Assembly: GCF_002943465.1 (NCBI RefSeq) | Contig: NZ_PTQY01000002.1 | Span: 1-64,000 of the forward strand | DNA: 64,000 nucleotides | Source of the DNA: Rhodoferax sp. TS-BS-61-7 | GTDB taxonomy: Bacteria > Pseudomonadota > Gammaproteobacteria > Burkholderiales > Burkholderiaceae_C | Reading direction: 5' to 3' | Shown here: in pieces, positions 30,055-39,006 of the stretch | Position numbering within the stretch: the stretch's first letter is position 1 | Layout: every line of letters begins with the position of its first letter | Program-made: the position numbers and the translations under genes | Notes under the pieces: generated by a model | Seen by the model: only the letters and a program-made list of their open reading frames with translations | The model's database searches: none | What the model was told of the DNA's origin: nothing

Positions 30055-31595
30055 GCGCCCTGGCCTTTTTGGTGGTGGACGATTTTGAGTCCATGCGCAA
30101 GGTCACCAGCAACCAGCTCATGAGCCTGGGCCATAGCAAAATATTCACTGCCAAGGACGGCGTGCAGGCGCTCAAGGTCTTGCATGCCGAGGCGATTGAC
30201 GTGGTGATCTCGGACTGGAACATGCCGGTGATGCACGGGCTGGATCTGCTCAAGGCCATTCGCAGCGATGCCAAGCTGCGCCTCTTGCCCTTCATCATGA
30301 TCACGGCCGAGGTGGAGCGCACCCGTATCCAGGAGGCGATTGCCTGTGGGGTGAGCAATATTCTGGTCAAGCCCTATTCGGCGGCCAACCTGGAGTCGCG
30401 CATTGCGCGGGCCTTGCAGCCCGCACCCGCCTTGCAGCTGGGCGGCGACGGGGACGATGCGCAGGCCGCGGCCCCTGCCGCACCAGCCAGCGCAGCCGTG
30501 GCGCCACGCCCCACCATCCTGGTGGTGGACGACACGCCCGACAACCTGCACCTGCTCTCCGCCTTGTTCAAGGACGACTACAAGGTGCGTGTGGCCTCCA
30601 ACGGTGAAAAGGCCCTGGCCATCTGCCATTCCGACACACCACCCGACCTGGTGCTGCTAGACATCATGATGCCGGGCATGGATGGTTTTGAGGTGGCGCA
30701 GCGCATGCGCGAGCACCCCAGCTCCGAACACATTCCGGTGATTTTTGTCACCGCCATGACCGACAACGACGCGCGGCTCAAGGGCCTCTCGATGGGTGCG
30801 GTGGACTTTGTCACCAAACCGGTAGACCCCGATGTGCTCAAGCCCCGTGTGCGCAACTTTTTGCGTTACGTGGAACTGCACAAACAGCTGCAGGCGGACT
30901 ACGACTCCATGCAGGAGGCCGCACGCCTGCGCGAGGACGTGGAGCACATCACGCGGCACGACCTCAAGGGTTCACTGGCCGGTGTGTTGGGGTTGGTGCA
31001 GAGCCTGGCACAAGACAGCCGGCTCAGCCCCGACCAGACCGCGCAGCTGCGGTTGACGGAGCAAACCACGCTGCAAGTGCTGGACATGATCAACCTCTCG
31101 TCCGAGCTCTACAAGATCGAGACCGGGCGCTTCACACTGCAGGCCCAGCCGGTCAAGCTGGCCGAGGTGTTGAGCCGCCTGGTGGAAATTGCCAACAGCA
31201 CCTACGCGGGCAAGCCGGTGGTGGTGGAGCTGCAGTCCGACAGCGCACCCGAGCAGGCCCCGCCGCAGGCGCTGGGGGATGCGATGTTGTGTTATTCGCT
31301 TTTCCAGAACCTCATCAAGAACGCCTGCGAGGCGTCGCCGGCGCAGGGCCGGGTGCTGGTGGCGCTGAATGGCAGCGATCCGCTGCAGGTGCTGATCCAC
31401 AACCAGGGTGCGGTGCCGGTCGACATCCAGGAGCGGTTTTTCCACAAGTTTGTGACCCACGGCAAGCCCGGTGGAACCGGTCTGGGCACCTACTCGGCCA
31501 AGCTGCTGGCCACGGCCCAGGGTGGCGATGTGGCGCTGGACGTGTCCGACCCACAGGGCACCTCCATCACCGTCACGCTCCCCCGCGTTTCATAG
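30051..31595 (+). CDS. Two-receiver hybrid protein with C-terminal histidine kinase
   Basis: 514 residues from a GTG at 30051. The first receiver domain has Asp55 in S-D-W-N-M-P and a CheY-like start (F-L-V-V-D-D-F-E-S-M-R-K). An Ala/Pro linker (about 125-155) joins a second receiver with Asp204 (L-D-I-M-M-P). The kinase part has R-H-D-L-K-G-S-L (His303), an N box of the form N-L-I-K-N-A-C-E-A and a glycine loop G-T-G-L-G-T-Y-S-A. Membrane segments are absent, so it is cytoplasmic. It probably forms a branch in the same relay as the upstream hybrid kinase and HD-GYP protein. Confidence 0.9.
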   Translation: MSALAFLVVDDFESMRKVTSNQLMSLGHSKIFTAKDGVQALKVLHAEAIDVVISDWNMPVMHGLDLLKAIRSDAKLRLLPFIMITAEVERTRIQEAIACGVSNILVKPYSAANLESRIARALQPAPALQLGGDGDDAQAAAPAAPASAAVAPRPTILVVDDTPDNLHLLSALFKDDYKVRVASNGEKALAICHSDTPPDLVLLDIMMPGMDGFEVAQRMREHPSSEHIPVIFVTAMTDNDARLKGLSMGAVDFVTKPVDPDVLKPRVRNFLRYVELHKQLQADYDSMQEAARLREDVEHITRHDLKGSLAGVLGLVQSLAQDSRLSPDQTAQLRLTEQTTLQVLDMINLSSELYKIETGRFTLQAQPVKLAEVLSRLVEIANSTYAGKPVVVELQSDSAPEQAPPQALGDAMLCYSLFQNLIKNACEASPAQGRVLVALNGSDPLQVLIHNQGAVPVDIQERFFHKFVTHGKPGGTGLGTYSAKLLATAQGGDVALDVSDPQGTSITVTLPRVS

Positions 31596-31596
31596 T

Positions 31597-31652
31597 GTTT
31601 TAGGCCTGTAGCCCTTATGGAGTATGCGCAAGCAGCTCCTGATTTTGTAGCG
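31597..31652 (-). repeat. Dispersed repeat copy encoding the chemoreceptor C-terminus
   Basis: A near-complete copy. On the - strand it runs AATCAGGAGCTGCTTGCGCA, then TACTCCATAAGGGCTACAGG, then CCTAAAA. The first half lies inside the chemoreceptor reading frame and supplies its last ~12 codons and TAA. Confidence 0.88.
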
Positions 31653-33231
31653 TTTTTTCCCCGGTCTGGAATACCGAAACCACCCCCACCAGCGCACTGG
31701 CCTGGGCTTTGAGGCTGCTGGCTGCGGCTGCCATTTCTTCCACCAGCGCGGCGTTTTGCTGCGTCACCTGGTCCATTTCGCCCACGGCTTCCCCAATCTG
31801 TGAAACGCCGGCGCTTTGGTCCGCGCTAGCGGTACTGATCTCACCCACGATATTGCTTACCTTGCGGATGGCGTTCACCACCTCGGCCATAGTGCTGCCC
31901 GCACGGTCCACCATCGCCGTGCCTTGCTCCACGCGTTGCACGCTGGTGCTGATGAGTTGTTTGATCTCTTTGGCCGCCTCGGCACTGCGGCCGGCCAGGC
32001 TGCGCACCTCGGATGCCACCACCGCAAAACCACGGCCCTGTTCTCCCGCACGGGCGGCTTCCACCGCTGCGTTCAGCGCCAGGATGTTGGTCTGGAATGC
32101 AATCCCGTCAATCACCTGGATGATGTCCTCGATCTTGCGGCTGGCCTCATTGATGCCCTTCATGGTCTGCACCACCTGGCCCACCACCTCGCCACCTTGC
32201 ACGGCCACGGTGGAGGCGTCCAGCGCCAGCTGGTTGGCGTGGCCCGCACTCAGCGCGTTTTGCCGCACCTTGGCGTTCAGGTCTTCCATGCTGGCGGCGG
32301 TTTCTTCCAGTGCGCCGGCCTGGTGTTCGGTGCGGCTGCTCAGGTCGTGGTTGCCCTGGGCAATTTCGGCGCTAGCGGTGGCCACGCCGTCTGCCCCGTC
32401 GCGCACCGCGTGCACGATGCGCGTGAGCGAGGCCTGCATACGCGCCATGGCGGCCACTACGCTGCGCGTGTCGCCGCTGCGTACCGCTATCGGGGTGGCC
32501 AGGTTGGCATCGGCAATGCTGCGCGCCAGCTGCGCCACATAGGCCGGCTGCCCGCCCAACTGGCGCAACAGGCGCCGTGTGATGAACACGGCCAGCACCA
32601 TGGACAGCAGCACCGACATGGCCGACACCGCGGCCAGCATCAGGTTGGCCCGCTGCACCGAGCTGCGGCCAGCCGCCTTGGCCGTTTCAGCCTCGGCCAC
32701 ATGGGCCGCCCAGAGTTTTTGTACGGCGTCGTAAGCGCCCTGGTAGGCCAGCTGGCTGGGTCCGGTGAAATAGTCGCTGGCCTCCACCGCGCGTTCGGAT
32801 TCGGCGCCTGCGGCCGAGTTGGACATTTGCAGGAAGGTGCTGCGCGAGGCATTGAATTGGGCCAGCGCATCGGTCAGTGTTTTGACTTCGGCCGCCTGGT
32901 CTTGGGCACCCCCGGTGGCGGTGTAACGCTGCAGGGCCGTGTCCAGCGCTTTTGCGGCAGTTTTGACGGCGGTTTCTTCCCGGTCCTTGGCGGGCATGGT
33001 CAGCGCCGCCAGGTGGCTCAGCTCGGCGGTGCGCACCAGCTGCAGCCGATCGTTCACTTCGCTGAGTGCGGTGAGCGTGGGCAGGGTCTGGTCCACCAGT
33101 GACTGCAAGTCCTGGTTGATGGCCGCAATACGGCTCCAGCCAGTCAGCGCCAGCAGCAGTACGAGGGCGACGACGGCGGCAAAGGCGGCGCCCAGTTGGC
33201 GCCCGATGGTCCAGACGGTGTGACTTGGCAT
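31615..33231 (-). CDS. Methyl-accepting chemotaxis protein
   Basis: 538 residues from ATG 33231, which has AGGAA seven bases upstream; an ATG at 33249 overlapping the previous stop is possible. Transmembrane helices lie at about 14-36 and 185-210, around a four-helix-bundle type ligand region. A HAMP domain follows, then a long methyl-accepting coiled coil with the conserved hairpin tip [19 protein letters not shown]. It lacks a C-terminal NWETF-type pentapeptide. The last 12 residues ([11 protein letters not shown] and neighbours) are encoded by a dispersed repeat. It is cotranscribed with a sugar-type binding protein, suggesting the two form one chemosensory unit. Confidence 0.93.
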   Translation of the reverse strand: MPSHTVWTIGRQLGAAFAAVVALVLLLALTGWSRIAAINQDLQSLVDQTLPTLTALSEVNDRLQLVRTAELSHLAALTMPAKDREETAVKTAAKALDTALQRYTATGGAQDQAAEVKTLTDALAQFNASRSTFLQMSNSAAGAESERAVEASDYFTGPSQLAYQGAYDAVQKLWAAHVAEAETAKAAGRSSVQRANLMLAAVSAMSVLLSMVLAVFITRRLLRQLGGQPAYVAQLARSIADANLATPIAVRSGDTRSVVAAMARMQASLTRIVHAVRDGADGVATASAEIAQGNHDLSSRTEHQAGALEETAASMEDLNAKVRQNALSAGHANQLALDASTVAVQGGEVVGQVVQTMKGINEASRKIEDIIQVIDGIAFQTNILALNAAVEAARAGEQGRGFAVVASEVRSLAGRSAEAAKEIKQLISTSVQRVEQGTAMVDRAGSTMAEVVNAIRKVSNIVGEISTASADQSAGVSQIGEAVGEMDQVTQQNAALVEEMAAAASSLKAQASALVGVVSVFQTGEKTLQNQELLAHTP

Positions 33232-33245
33232 GGCGGTGTTCCTGG

Positions 33246-34565
33246 TCATGGGTAGTAGCCGGCCAGGCGCATCAGCTGGTCGGTTTTGGCCTGCGCCTTT
33301 TGCAGCGCTTGGTCCACGGTTTGTTTGCCCGCCAGCGCATCGCGGATCTCGGCGCCGGTGATCTCGCCAATGTCCTGAAACTCGGGGATGGCCACAAACT
33401 GCACGCCCACATAGGGAGCCTTGCCCTCGGTGGCATCGCGCGGGTTGGCGGTCACCATGGCAATCGCCTCGGTCATGGCAAAACGCGCGGCCTTGGTGAA
33501 CTCGGGGCGCTGGTAGGTCGACAGGCGGGTGCCGGAGGGCATGGCCGCCCAGCCGTTGGTTTGGGCCACCAGGCGCAGGTAGGGCTCGGACGTGGCCCAC
33601 TGCACAAAACGCTGGGCCGCATCGGCATTTTTGCTGCTGGCCGGTATGGCCAGCGCCCAGGACCAGAGCCAACCCGCGCCCTTGGGCGTGACTGCAGTGG
33701 GGGCCAGCGAGAATCCGGTGACGCTGGCCACCTTGCTGAACTTGGAGTCGATCAGTGCGCCACCGGCGCTGGTGGCGTCCACCCAGATGCCACATTTGCC
33801 CTGGGCAAACAGGTCCAGGTTTTCGTTGAAGCTGTTGGCCACCGCGTTGGGCGGGCCGTACTGGGTGAGCAGCTTCACGTAAAACGACACCGCATCCTTC
33901 CACGGCTTGGTGTGGATCTGCGGACGCCAGGCCATGTCAAACCACTGGCCCCCAAAGGTGTTGACCATGGTGCCCAGCAAAGCCATGTTGTCGCCCCAGC
34001 CGGCACGCCCGCGCAGGCAGATGCCGTAGACGCCGGCGGCGGGGTTGTGGATCTTGGCCGCAGCCGCGGCGATCTGCTCCCAGGTGGGGCGGTTGTGGAT
34101 GCTGAGCCCGGCCTTGTCAAACAGGTCGGTGCGGTACATGGTCATCGAACCTTCGCCATAGAAGGGCGCGGCGTACAGGCGCTTGTTGTACGAGAGGCCG
34201 TCGCGCACCGTGGGGATCAGGTCCTTGACGTTGTAGGCGTCGGTGGGGGTGATCTCGCGCAGCCAGCCTTTGGCGGCCCAGATGGGTGTTTCGTACATGC
34301 CAATGGTGACCACATCAAACTGGCCGCCCTTGTGGGTGACGTCCGCACTCACGCGCTGGCGCAGGTCGGCCTCTTCCATGGTGGTCCACTTCAGGCGGAT
34401 GTCGGGGTTGGCCTTTTCGAAATGCACACTGAGCTTTTGCATCTCGATCATCTGCCGGTTGTTCACCGTGGCCACGGTGATATCGGTGGCCAGGCAATTT
34501 GCCCCCCACGCACCCAGGCACAGCACAGCCACGTGCAGCCGATTCCAACAACGTTTTGTTTTCAT
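33246..34565 (-). CDS. Extracellular sugar/polyol-binding protein
   Basis: 439 residues from ATG 34565. The signal peptide is followed by a family 1 binding protein of the sorbitol/mannitol (SmoE) type: [44 protein letters not shown] and [13 protein letters not shown]. No ABC permease or ATPase gene follows; the next gene, 14 bp away, is a chemoreceptor. This implies a role in presenting a polyol or sugar to the receptor, as maltose-binding protein does for Tar. The ligand is inferred only from family. Confidence 0.9.
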   Translation of the reverse strand: MKTKRCWNRLHVAVLCLGAWGANCLATDITVATVNNRQMIEMQKLSVHFEKANPDIRLKWTTMEEADLRQRVSADVTHKGGQFDVVTIGMYETPIWAAKGWLREITPTDAYNVKDLIPTVRDGLSYNKRLYAAPFYGEGSMTMYRTDLFDKAGLSIHNRPTWEQIAAAAAKIHNPAAGVYGICLRGRAGWGDNMALLGTMVNTFGGQWFDMAWRPQIHTKPWKDAVSFYVKLLTQYGPPNAVANSFNENLDLFAQGKCGIWVDATSAGGALIDSKFSKVASVTGFSLAPTAVTPKGAGWLWSWALAIPASSKNADAAQRFVQWATSEPYLRLVAQTNGWAAMPSGTRLSTYQRPEFTKAARFAMTEAIAMVTANPRDATEGKAPYVGVQFVAIPEFQDIGEITGAEIRDALAGKQTVDQALQKAQAKTDQLMRLAGYYP

Positions 34566-34577
34566 AACCCATACGAT

Positions 34578-34592
34578 CCAGTGACACACTGG
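34578..34592 (-). promoter_or_regulatory. Inverted repeat upstream of the binding-protein gene
   Basis: CCAGTG-ACA-CACTGG, a perfect 6 bp inverted repeat, ends 13 bases upstream of ATG 34565. It could be an operator or a leader hairpin near the ribosome site. Confidence 0.35.
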
Positions 34593-34667
34593 AGCGGAGG
34601 TTAGGGCCCGGTACTGTCTTGCGCCAATACCCAGCTTGCGCCGGTTTGTACCGTGCCTTCAATATCG

Positions 34668-34685
34668 GCTAGGGCTTTCCCTAGC
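34668..34685. promoter_or_regulatory. Perfect inverted repeat GCTAGGG-CTTT-CCCTAGC
   Basis: Seven-base perfect arms around a four-base spacer, about 100-120 bases upstream of the binding-protein gene. The CTAGGG...CCCTAG pattern resembles sites of NarL/LuxR-type response regulators. There is no T tract, so it is not a terminator. Confidence 0.45.
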
Positions 34686-34743
34686 GGTGCAGGTGAGCGC
34701 CAAAAAAGTACTGGTGCACTGCCGATTGCGTATGGGCCTTGCC

Positions 34744-35664
34744 TTATGGCGCGTTGGCCCAGTGCCTCGCATCGTGCTGCAGTGACTGGCACAGTGCATT
34801 GGCACTGGCGTGGGCTGAGATGAGCAGTTGCGCCCAGTCGGCCTGCTCGGCCTGCCAGACACCCAGGCCGCGCTCAAAGGCCTCGGGCATGGAGGCCAAC
34901 AGGCTGGCCACCCGCTGCGGGGCACGTTTGGCCATGGCTAGGGCAACCAGACAGCCCGCAGGCACCTGCTCGGGCCCGGCATCACGGGCCATGCCCTTGG
35001 CCAGCGTGCCCAGGCTGCCAATCAGCAAGCCCACGTCGCAGCCCAGGGCCACCCAAGCGTCACGCTGGGTGTGCCAGGGGGCGGCAGGCACGGCCAACCC
35101 CAGTTGCTGGGCCACCAGGCGCACCACCTCGGCGCCGTGGTCTGGCGTTTGGGCCAGCGTGCCGCTGAGTTGCACGGTCAGGGCGTCGGTGGCGCTGTGC
35201 GCCAGCCGCTGCAGTCCGCGCAGCAGGGGGGCTGCGGCATCGGGGGCACCCAGGGTCTGCAGGCGCTGAGTGCAGCGCTGCACATCGGTGCGCAGCCGCT
35301 CCAGCACATCGCGGGTGATGAGCACGGTGGCCGTGTCCACCAGGTCCTGCTTGGTGCAGGCAAAGTGCACATAGGGCACGGCGTCGGGGTTGAACAGGCC
35401 CACGGTCTCCTTGAGGCTTTTGACCAGCGGAATCGCCAGGCTGCCAGCGCGCCCGCTGTCGCGCACGATCTTGGGGGCATCAAACAAATCGACCTTGCAG
35501 GTGCCGACGATGGAGACTGCGGCCGAGGCCGGAATCACGCCGCACTGCGCTTGTGCCTGGGCCAGCGCAGCCTCCACACGCAGCATGGCGGCCACAAAAC
35601 GCTGGGCACCAAAGGCGTCCAGCACCTCGGGCGGGTGCAAAAAATCGTCGAAGACGCTGCTCAT
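34744..35664 (-). CDS. PcaB-like lyase-superfamily protein lacking the signature loop
   Basis: 306 residues, similar along its length to 3-carboxy-cis,cis-muconate cycloisomerase (fumarase/aspartase superfamily): F-V-A-A-M-L-R-V-E-A-A-L-A-Q-A-Q, V-I-P, A-I-P-L-V-K, Y-V-H-F, D-L-V-D-T-A, W-H-T-Q-R-D, and E-R-G-L-G-V-W-Q-A-E near the C-terminus. The superfamily signature G-S-S-x-M-P-x-K-x-N-P, which carries the catalytic Ser, is missing; only G-P-E-Q-V-P-A-G occupies that place. The second signature reads F-A-C-T-K-Q-D instead of W-G-A-T-S-Q-D. The protein is also shorter than the usual 350-450. It lies downstream of the dehydroshikimate dehydratase genes. It is likely cotranscribed with them but may not be a normal cycloisomerase. 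Confidence 0.78.
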   Translation of the reverse strand: MSSVFDDFLHPPEVLDAFGAQRFVAAMLRVEAALAQAQAQCGVIPASAAVSIVGTCKVDLFDAPKIVRDSGRAGSLAIPLVKSLKETVGLFNPDAVPYVHFACTKQDLVDTATVLITRDVLERLRTDVQRCTQRLQTLGAPDAAAPLLRGLQRLAHSATDALTVQLSGTLAQTPDHGAEVVRLVAQQLGLAVPAAPWHTQRDAWVALGCDVGLLIGSLGTLAKGMARDAGPEQVPAGCLVALAMAKRAPQRVASLLASMPEAFERGLGVWQAEQADWAQLLISAHASANALCQSLQHDARHWANAP

Positions 35665-35670
35665 GGCACC

Positions 35671-36573
35671 TCAGCGCACAGCTTGTTTCAGGCGCAGTTG
35701 ATTGGGCAGGGGCACCGAGCGGCGCAACACGTCTTCACCCAGCCACAACGCGGCGCGGCGCGCGCGCGCGGCCACGGTTTCCAGCGGCATTTGCTGGTAG
35801 TCGTCGTTGAACACCTCAAAGCTGTAGTCGCCACGGTAACCCAGCTGGTGCAGCTTGAGCACCAGTTCGGCCAGCGCCTCGCTGTGCACACCTTCGCCGG
35901 GGAACACGCGGAAGGTGCGCGCGGTGGTGATGCGTTCTTCCACCGTTTTGATCTCGTTCCACATGAAATCGGCCAGCTGCACCAGGAAGATTTTGCTGGG
36001 GTCCAGAATCTCCAGCTCTTCCAGCGGGGTCTTGGTGGCAAACAGGTGGAAGGAGTCAAAGCCCAGGCCCAGGTTGGGCATGTCGGCCTGCATGATGAGG
36101 TCCCACGCCTGGGGAAACTCATTGATGGTGCGGCCCCAGGACAGCGCCTCAAACGCGATCTTGATGTTCATGGGGATGGCCAGCATGGCCAGCTTGCGCA
36201 GGTCACGCACCAGAGCGTCGGTATCGCCGGTGGCATGCGTCGAGGTGCTGGAGCAGGCCAGCATCACGCGGCAGTCCAGTGCCGCGCACATCTCCATCAT
36301 GCTCTTGGCAATGTCCACCTTGTACTCGTGCAGGTGGCCGCTCAGGCCTTCAAAGTCGCGCAGCACCTGAAAGCCGGTGACGCGCAGGCCACTGTCTTTC
36401 ACTTCCTGCACAGCGGCCTGCCAGCCATCGGGGTGGCTCACCAGGTCGCGGGCCAGCAGCATCACCTGCGTGAAGCCAGCGGCTTTCATGGCGGAGAGTT
36501 TGGCCTTGAGCGGACCGGCCAGCGAGATGGTGTCCATCCCGAAGTCGTCAAATTTGCCTTCGAATTGGCTCAT
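35671..36573 (-). CDS. 3-dehydroshikimate dehydratase, TIM-barrel component (QuiC/AsbF-like)
   Basis: A 300-residue xylose-isomerase-like TIM barrel. The four metal ligands of QuiC/AsbF are visible: Glu in A-F-E-A-L-S-W, Asp and a His in G-F-D-S-F-H, Gln in L-V-Q-L-A-D and Glu in S-F-E-V-F-N-D. This enzyme converts 3-dehydroshikimate to protocatechuate. In Pseudomonas QuiC1 this barrel is fused to an HPPD-like domain; here that domain is a separate gene immediately upstream, 6 bp away. The context of a catabolic shikimate dehydrogenase and a Pca-type regulator supports the call. Confidence 0.87.
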   Translation of the reverse strand: MSQFEGKFDDFGMDTISLAGPLKAKLSAMKAAGFTQVMLLARDLVSHPDGWQAAVQEVKDSGLRVTGFQVLRDFEGLSGHLHEYKVDIAKSMMEMCAALDCRVMLACSSTSTHATGDTDALVRDLRKLAMLAIPMNIKIAFEALSWGRTINEFPQAWDLIMQADMPNLGLGFDSFHLFATKTPLEELEILDPSKIFLVQLADFMWNEIKTVEERITTARTFRVFPGEGVHSEALAELVLKLHQLGYRGDYSFEVFNDDYQQMPLETVAARARRAALWLGEDVLRRSVPLPNQLRLKQAVR

Positions 36574-36579
36574 GGTGGT

Positions 36580-37470
36580 CTAGCTCCGCACGTGGTGGAC
36601 CAGCTCGAACATGGCGTTACCCATGGTCGGGCGGGTCAGCGCACCCTTGTCGTCCTGCGCCGGGTCTTTGGACGGCACAAAGTCCACGCCACGGGTGCGC
36701 AGCGCGGCCACGGTGGCTTGCACGTCCGGCGTGCCCAGGCCCACACGTTGGAAACACTCGTCGTCTTCCACGTCCAGCACACCGGGTTCGGGCTCGATGA
36801 GTTGCAGGTAAAAAGTCTTGCACGGGCTTTGCAGAATGCGGCCTTTGGGCAAGATGCCAAAGCGGGTTTCGGGCTCCAGTGCGGTGAAGCCGAACAGCGC
36901 GCTGTAAAACTCGGTCCAGTCGTCCACACGGTCGTTACCGATGTACTGCACCACACCAAAGAAGTGCAGGCCGGTGATGGCGGGCGGGTTCTTGTCCACC
37001 GCGGGCACGGGGGTGAAGTCCACGTCGTAGATGGAGAACTCGCGGTGCCGGTCGACAAAATAAATGCGGCTGTTGCCCACCCCATGCACGGCGGGGATGT
37101 GCAGCTCCATCACCTCCACCTGCACCGGCACGGCCCAGGCGCCGCGTGTGAGCGCGCGCTGGTAGGCAGCGGTGGCATCTTGCACACGCAGGGCGATGGC
37201 GGCAATTACCGGTTTCTCGGTCAGGGCGGCACCGCGGCCATGCGCGTTAACGATGACGTTGATATCACCCTGGCGGTACAGCAGCACCTCGCGCGAACGA
37301 TGGCGTGCAATCGGGCGAAAACCCATCGCCTCCAGAACCTGGCCCAGCGCCTGCGGCTTGGAGGTGGCGTACTCGATGAACTCGATGCCTTCCAACCCCA
37401 GCGGGTTGGGGCCTTCGTCAATGTGTTCGCGGTCTGCGCCGCTAGGGCGTGGGGTGGTGGTGTTGGCCAT
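36580..37470 (-). CDS. HPPD-like VOC-fold protein (QuiC second domain as separate gene)
   Basis: 296 residues with two vicinal-oxygen-chelate modules, annotated in the family as 4-hydroxyphenylpyruvate dioxygenase-like. I-E-F-I-E-Y-A-T opens the first module. The second has I-T-G-L-H-F-F-G-V-V-Q and ends F-E-L-V-H-H-V-R, which carry likely metal ligands (His and Glu). In two-domain QuiC proteins such a domain follows the dehydratase barrel. Because the barrel gene is directly downstream, this is probably its partner subunit and not a tyrosine-pathway HPPD. A true HPPD is about 350 residues and has additional C-terminal motifs. Confidence 0.8.
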   Translation of the reverse strand: MANTTTPRPSGADREHIDEGPNPLGLEGIEFIEYATSKPQALGQVLEAMGFRPIARHRSREVLLYRQGDINVIVNAHGRGAALTEKPVIAAIALRVQDATAAYQRALTRGAWAVPVQVEVMELHIPAVHGVGNSRIYFVDRHREFSIYDVDFTPVPAVDKNPPAITGLHFFGVVQYIGNDRVDDWTEFYSALFGFTALEPETRFGILPKGRILQSPCKTFYLQLIEPEPGVLDVEDDECFQRVGLGTPDVQATVAALRTRGVDFVPSKDPAQDDKGALTRPTMGNAMFELVHHVRS

Positions 37471-37494
37471 AAAGACTCCCTAAAAATCCAGAAA

Positions 37495-38244
37495 TTAAAC
37501 CGTCGCAGGTGCTGCGCTGGCTTGGTGCGCACCGCCCAGGAACAGGCGTTCGATGTTCGGGTCCGCCAGCAATTCCGATGCCGGCTTTTGCAGCACCAGG
37601 CGGCCCGACTCCAGCGCAATGGCCTCGTCCGAAATCTTCAGCGCGCTCTTCACGTTTTGTTCCACCATGAGCACCGTAGTGCCCTGGTCGGCCAGCTTGC
37701 GCAAGAGCTTGAACACATCGGCCACCACCATGGGCGACAGGCCAATGGAGGGCTCGTCGATCAGGATGACCTTGGGGCGCAGCAAGAGGGCGCGGCCAAT
37801 CTCCAGTTGCTTTTGCTCGCCGCCCGACAAGGCAGAGGCGGCCGAGTGCAGGCGCTCCTTCACGCGCGGGAAAAATTCCAGCACCTCGGGGATACGTTCG
37901 TGCGTGGTTTTCATACCCAGCGTGATGCCGCCCAGCTCCAGGTTCTCCCACACGCTGAGCTGGCCAAACAGGTTGCGACCCTGTGGCACAAAAGCAATGC
38001 CCTGGGCCAGCAGTTGCTTTTGCGTGGCGCCGGCCACACTCACACCGTCCAGCAGGATGTCGCCCTGGCGCGGCTTGAGCAGGCCGAACAGCGCCTTGAG
38101 CACGGTGGATTTGCCCGCGCCATTGGGTCCGAGCAGCAGGGTGATGGTGCCGCGCTTGGCCTTGAACGACAGGTTGTTCAGGATCATGAAATCCTTGTAA
38201 CCCGCCACCACGTCCTTGAATTCAATGCAGGTGTCAGTGCTCAT
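37495..38244 (-). CDS. livF: ABC transporter ATPase, LivF family
   Basis: 249 residues. Walker A is G-P-N-G-A-G-K-S-T, the signature is L-S-G-G-E-Q-K-Q-L-E, Walker B is V-I-L-I-D-E-P-S, and the switch His is in V-L-M-V-E-Q-N. It ends after a short linker, as LivF proteins do. It forms the importer with the genes from livG to livK. Liv-type importers carry branched amino acids but also many aromatic and small carboxylic acids. The surrounding shikimate genes suggest an aromatic or alicyclic acid here. Confidence 0.92.
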   Translation of the reverse strand: MSTDTCIEFKDVVAGYKDFMILNNLSFKAKRGTITLLLGPNGAGKSTVLKALFGLLKPRQGDILLDGVSVAGATQKQLLAQGIAFVPQGRNLFGQLSVWENLELGGITLGMKTTHERIPEVLEFFPRVKERLHSAASALSGGEQKQLEIGRALLLRPKVILIDEPSIGLSPMVVADVFKLLRKLADQGTTVLMVEQNVKSALKISDEAIALESGRLVLQKPASELLADPNIERLFLGGAHQASAAPATV

Positions 38245-38247
38245 GCT

Positions 38248-39006
38248 TCAGCTCCCGAGGTAGGCGTCCAGCACCTGTTTGTTGCTGCGGATTTCTTCCG
38301 GCGTGCCGATGGCCAGCACCTGGCCCTCCACCATCACCATGATGCGGTGGCACAGGTCCATCACAAAGTCCATGTTGTGTTCGATAACGACAAATGAACT
38401 CTTCTTGCCGAACTTGGGGTTGCGGTTGAGTTCTTTCAGCAGCGTGCTGATGCCACCCACCAGGCTGGGGTTCACGCCTGCACAGGGCTCGTCCAGCAGC
38501 ACCAGGTCGGGCTCGCTCATGAAGGCCATGGCAATGTCCACCAGCTTCTGCTGGCCGTAGCTCAGCTCGCCGGCTTTTTTGTCGGCCACGTGGCGGATGC
38601 GGAACTGGTCGATCAGCGCATCGGCCTTGGCGCCCAGGCCCGAATCGGAGGGCGCGAACATGCGGCTCAGCATGCTGCCTTGGTGCTCCTGCGCGGCCAC
38701 GATCAGGTTGTCGCGCACCGTCATCTTGCCAAACACCTGTAGCGTCTGGAAGGTGCGGCCCACGCCCAGGCGGTTAAGTTCCAGCGGGCCGGCTTGGGTC
38801 ACGTCTTTGCCGTTGAGCTCGATCTGGCCGGCGTCCGGCGTGATCTGGCCCAGCATGCTGTTAAACAGCGTGGTCTTGCCCGAGCCGTTGGGCCCGATCA
38901 CACCGAAGATTTCTCCGGGCATGACTTCGAAGGACACACCACCCACGGCCTGGATGGCGCCGTAGGCCTTTTTGATATTGGTCACTTTAAGGACGGGCTG
39001 GCTCAT
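38248..39006 (-). CDS. livG: ABC transporter ATPase, LivG family
   Basis: 252 residues from ATG 39006, which overlaps the livM stop (ATGA). Walker A is G-P-N-G-S-G-K-T-T, signature L-S-Y-G-Q-Q-K-L-V, Walker B L-V-L-L-D-E-P-C-A-G-V-N-P, switch V-V-I-E-H-N-M-D-F-V. The long frame upstream to 39183 is shadow sequence inside livM. The extended Q-loop region and the C-terminal S-N-K-Q-V-L-D-A-Y-L-G are typical of LivG. It lies 3 bp before livF. Confidence 0.92.
   Translation of the reverse strand: MSQPVLKVTNIKKAYGAIQAVGGVSFEVMPGEIFGVIGPNGSGKTTLFNSMLGQITPDAGQIELNGKDVTQAGPLELNRLGVGRTFQTLQVFGKMTVRDNLIVAAQEHQGSMLSRMFAPSDSGLGAKADALIDQFRIRHVADKKAGELSYGQQKLVDIAMAFMSEPDLVLLDEPCAGVNPSLVGGISTLLKELNRNPKFGKKSSFVVIEHNMDFVMDLCHRIMVMVEGQVLAIGTPEEIRSNKQVLDAYLGS

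Noticed and set aside
33250..33903. 218-codon N-terminal extension of the chemoreceptor
   Set aside because: It overlaps the binding-protein gene in another frame and has no receptor-like sequence.
35071..38397. 1108-codon open frame on the + strand across the PcaB, dehydratase and liv genes
   Set aside because: It is the antisense shadow of five well-recognised genes; high third-position GC keeps the opposite frame open, and the translation is low-complexity His/Gly/Gln-rich.
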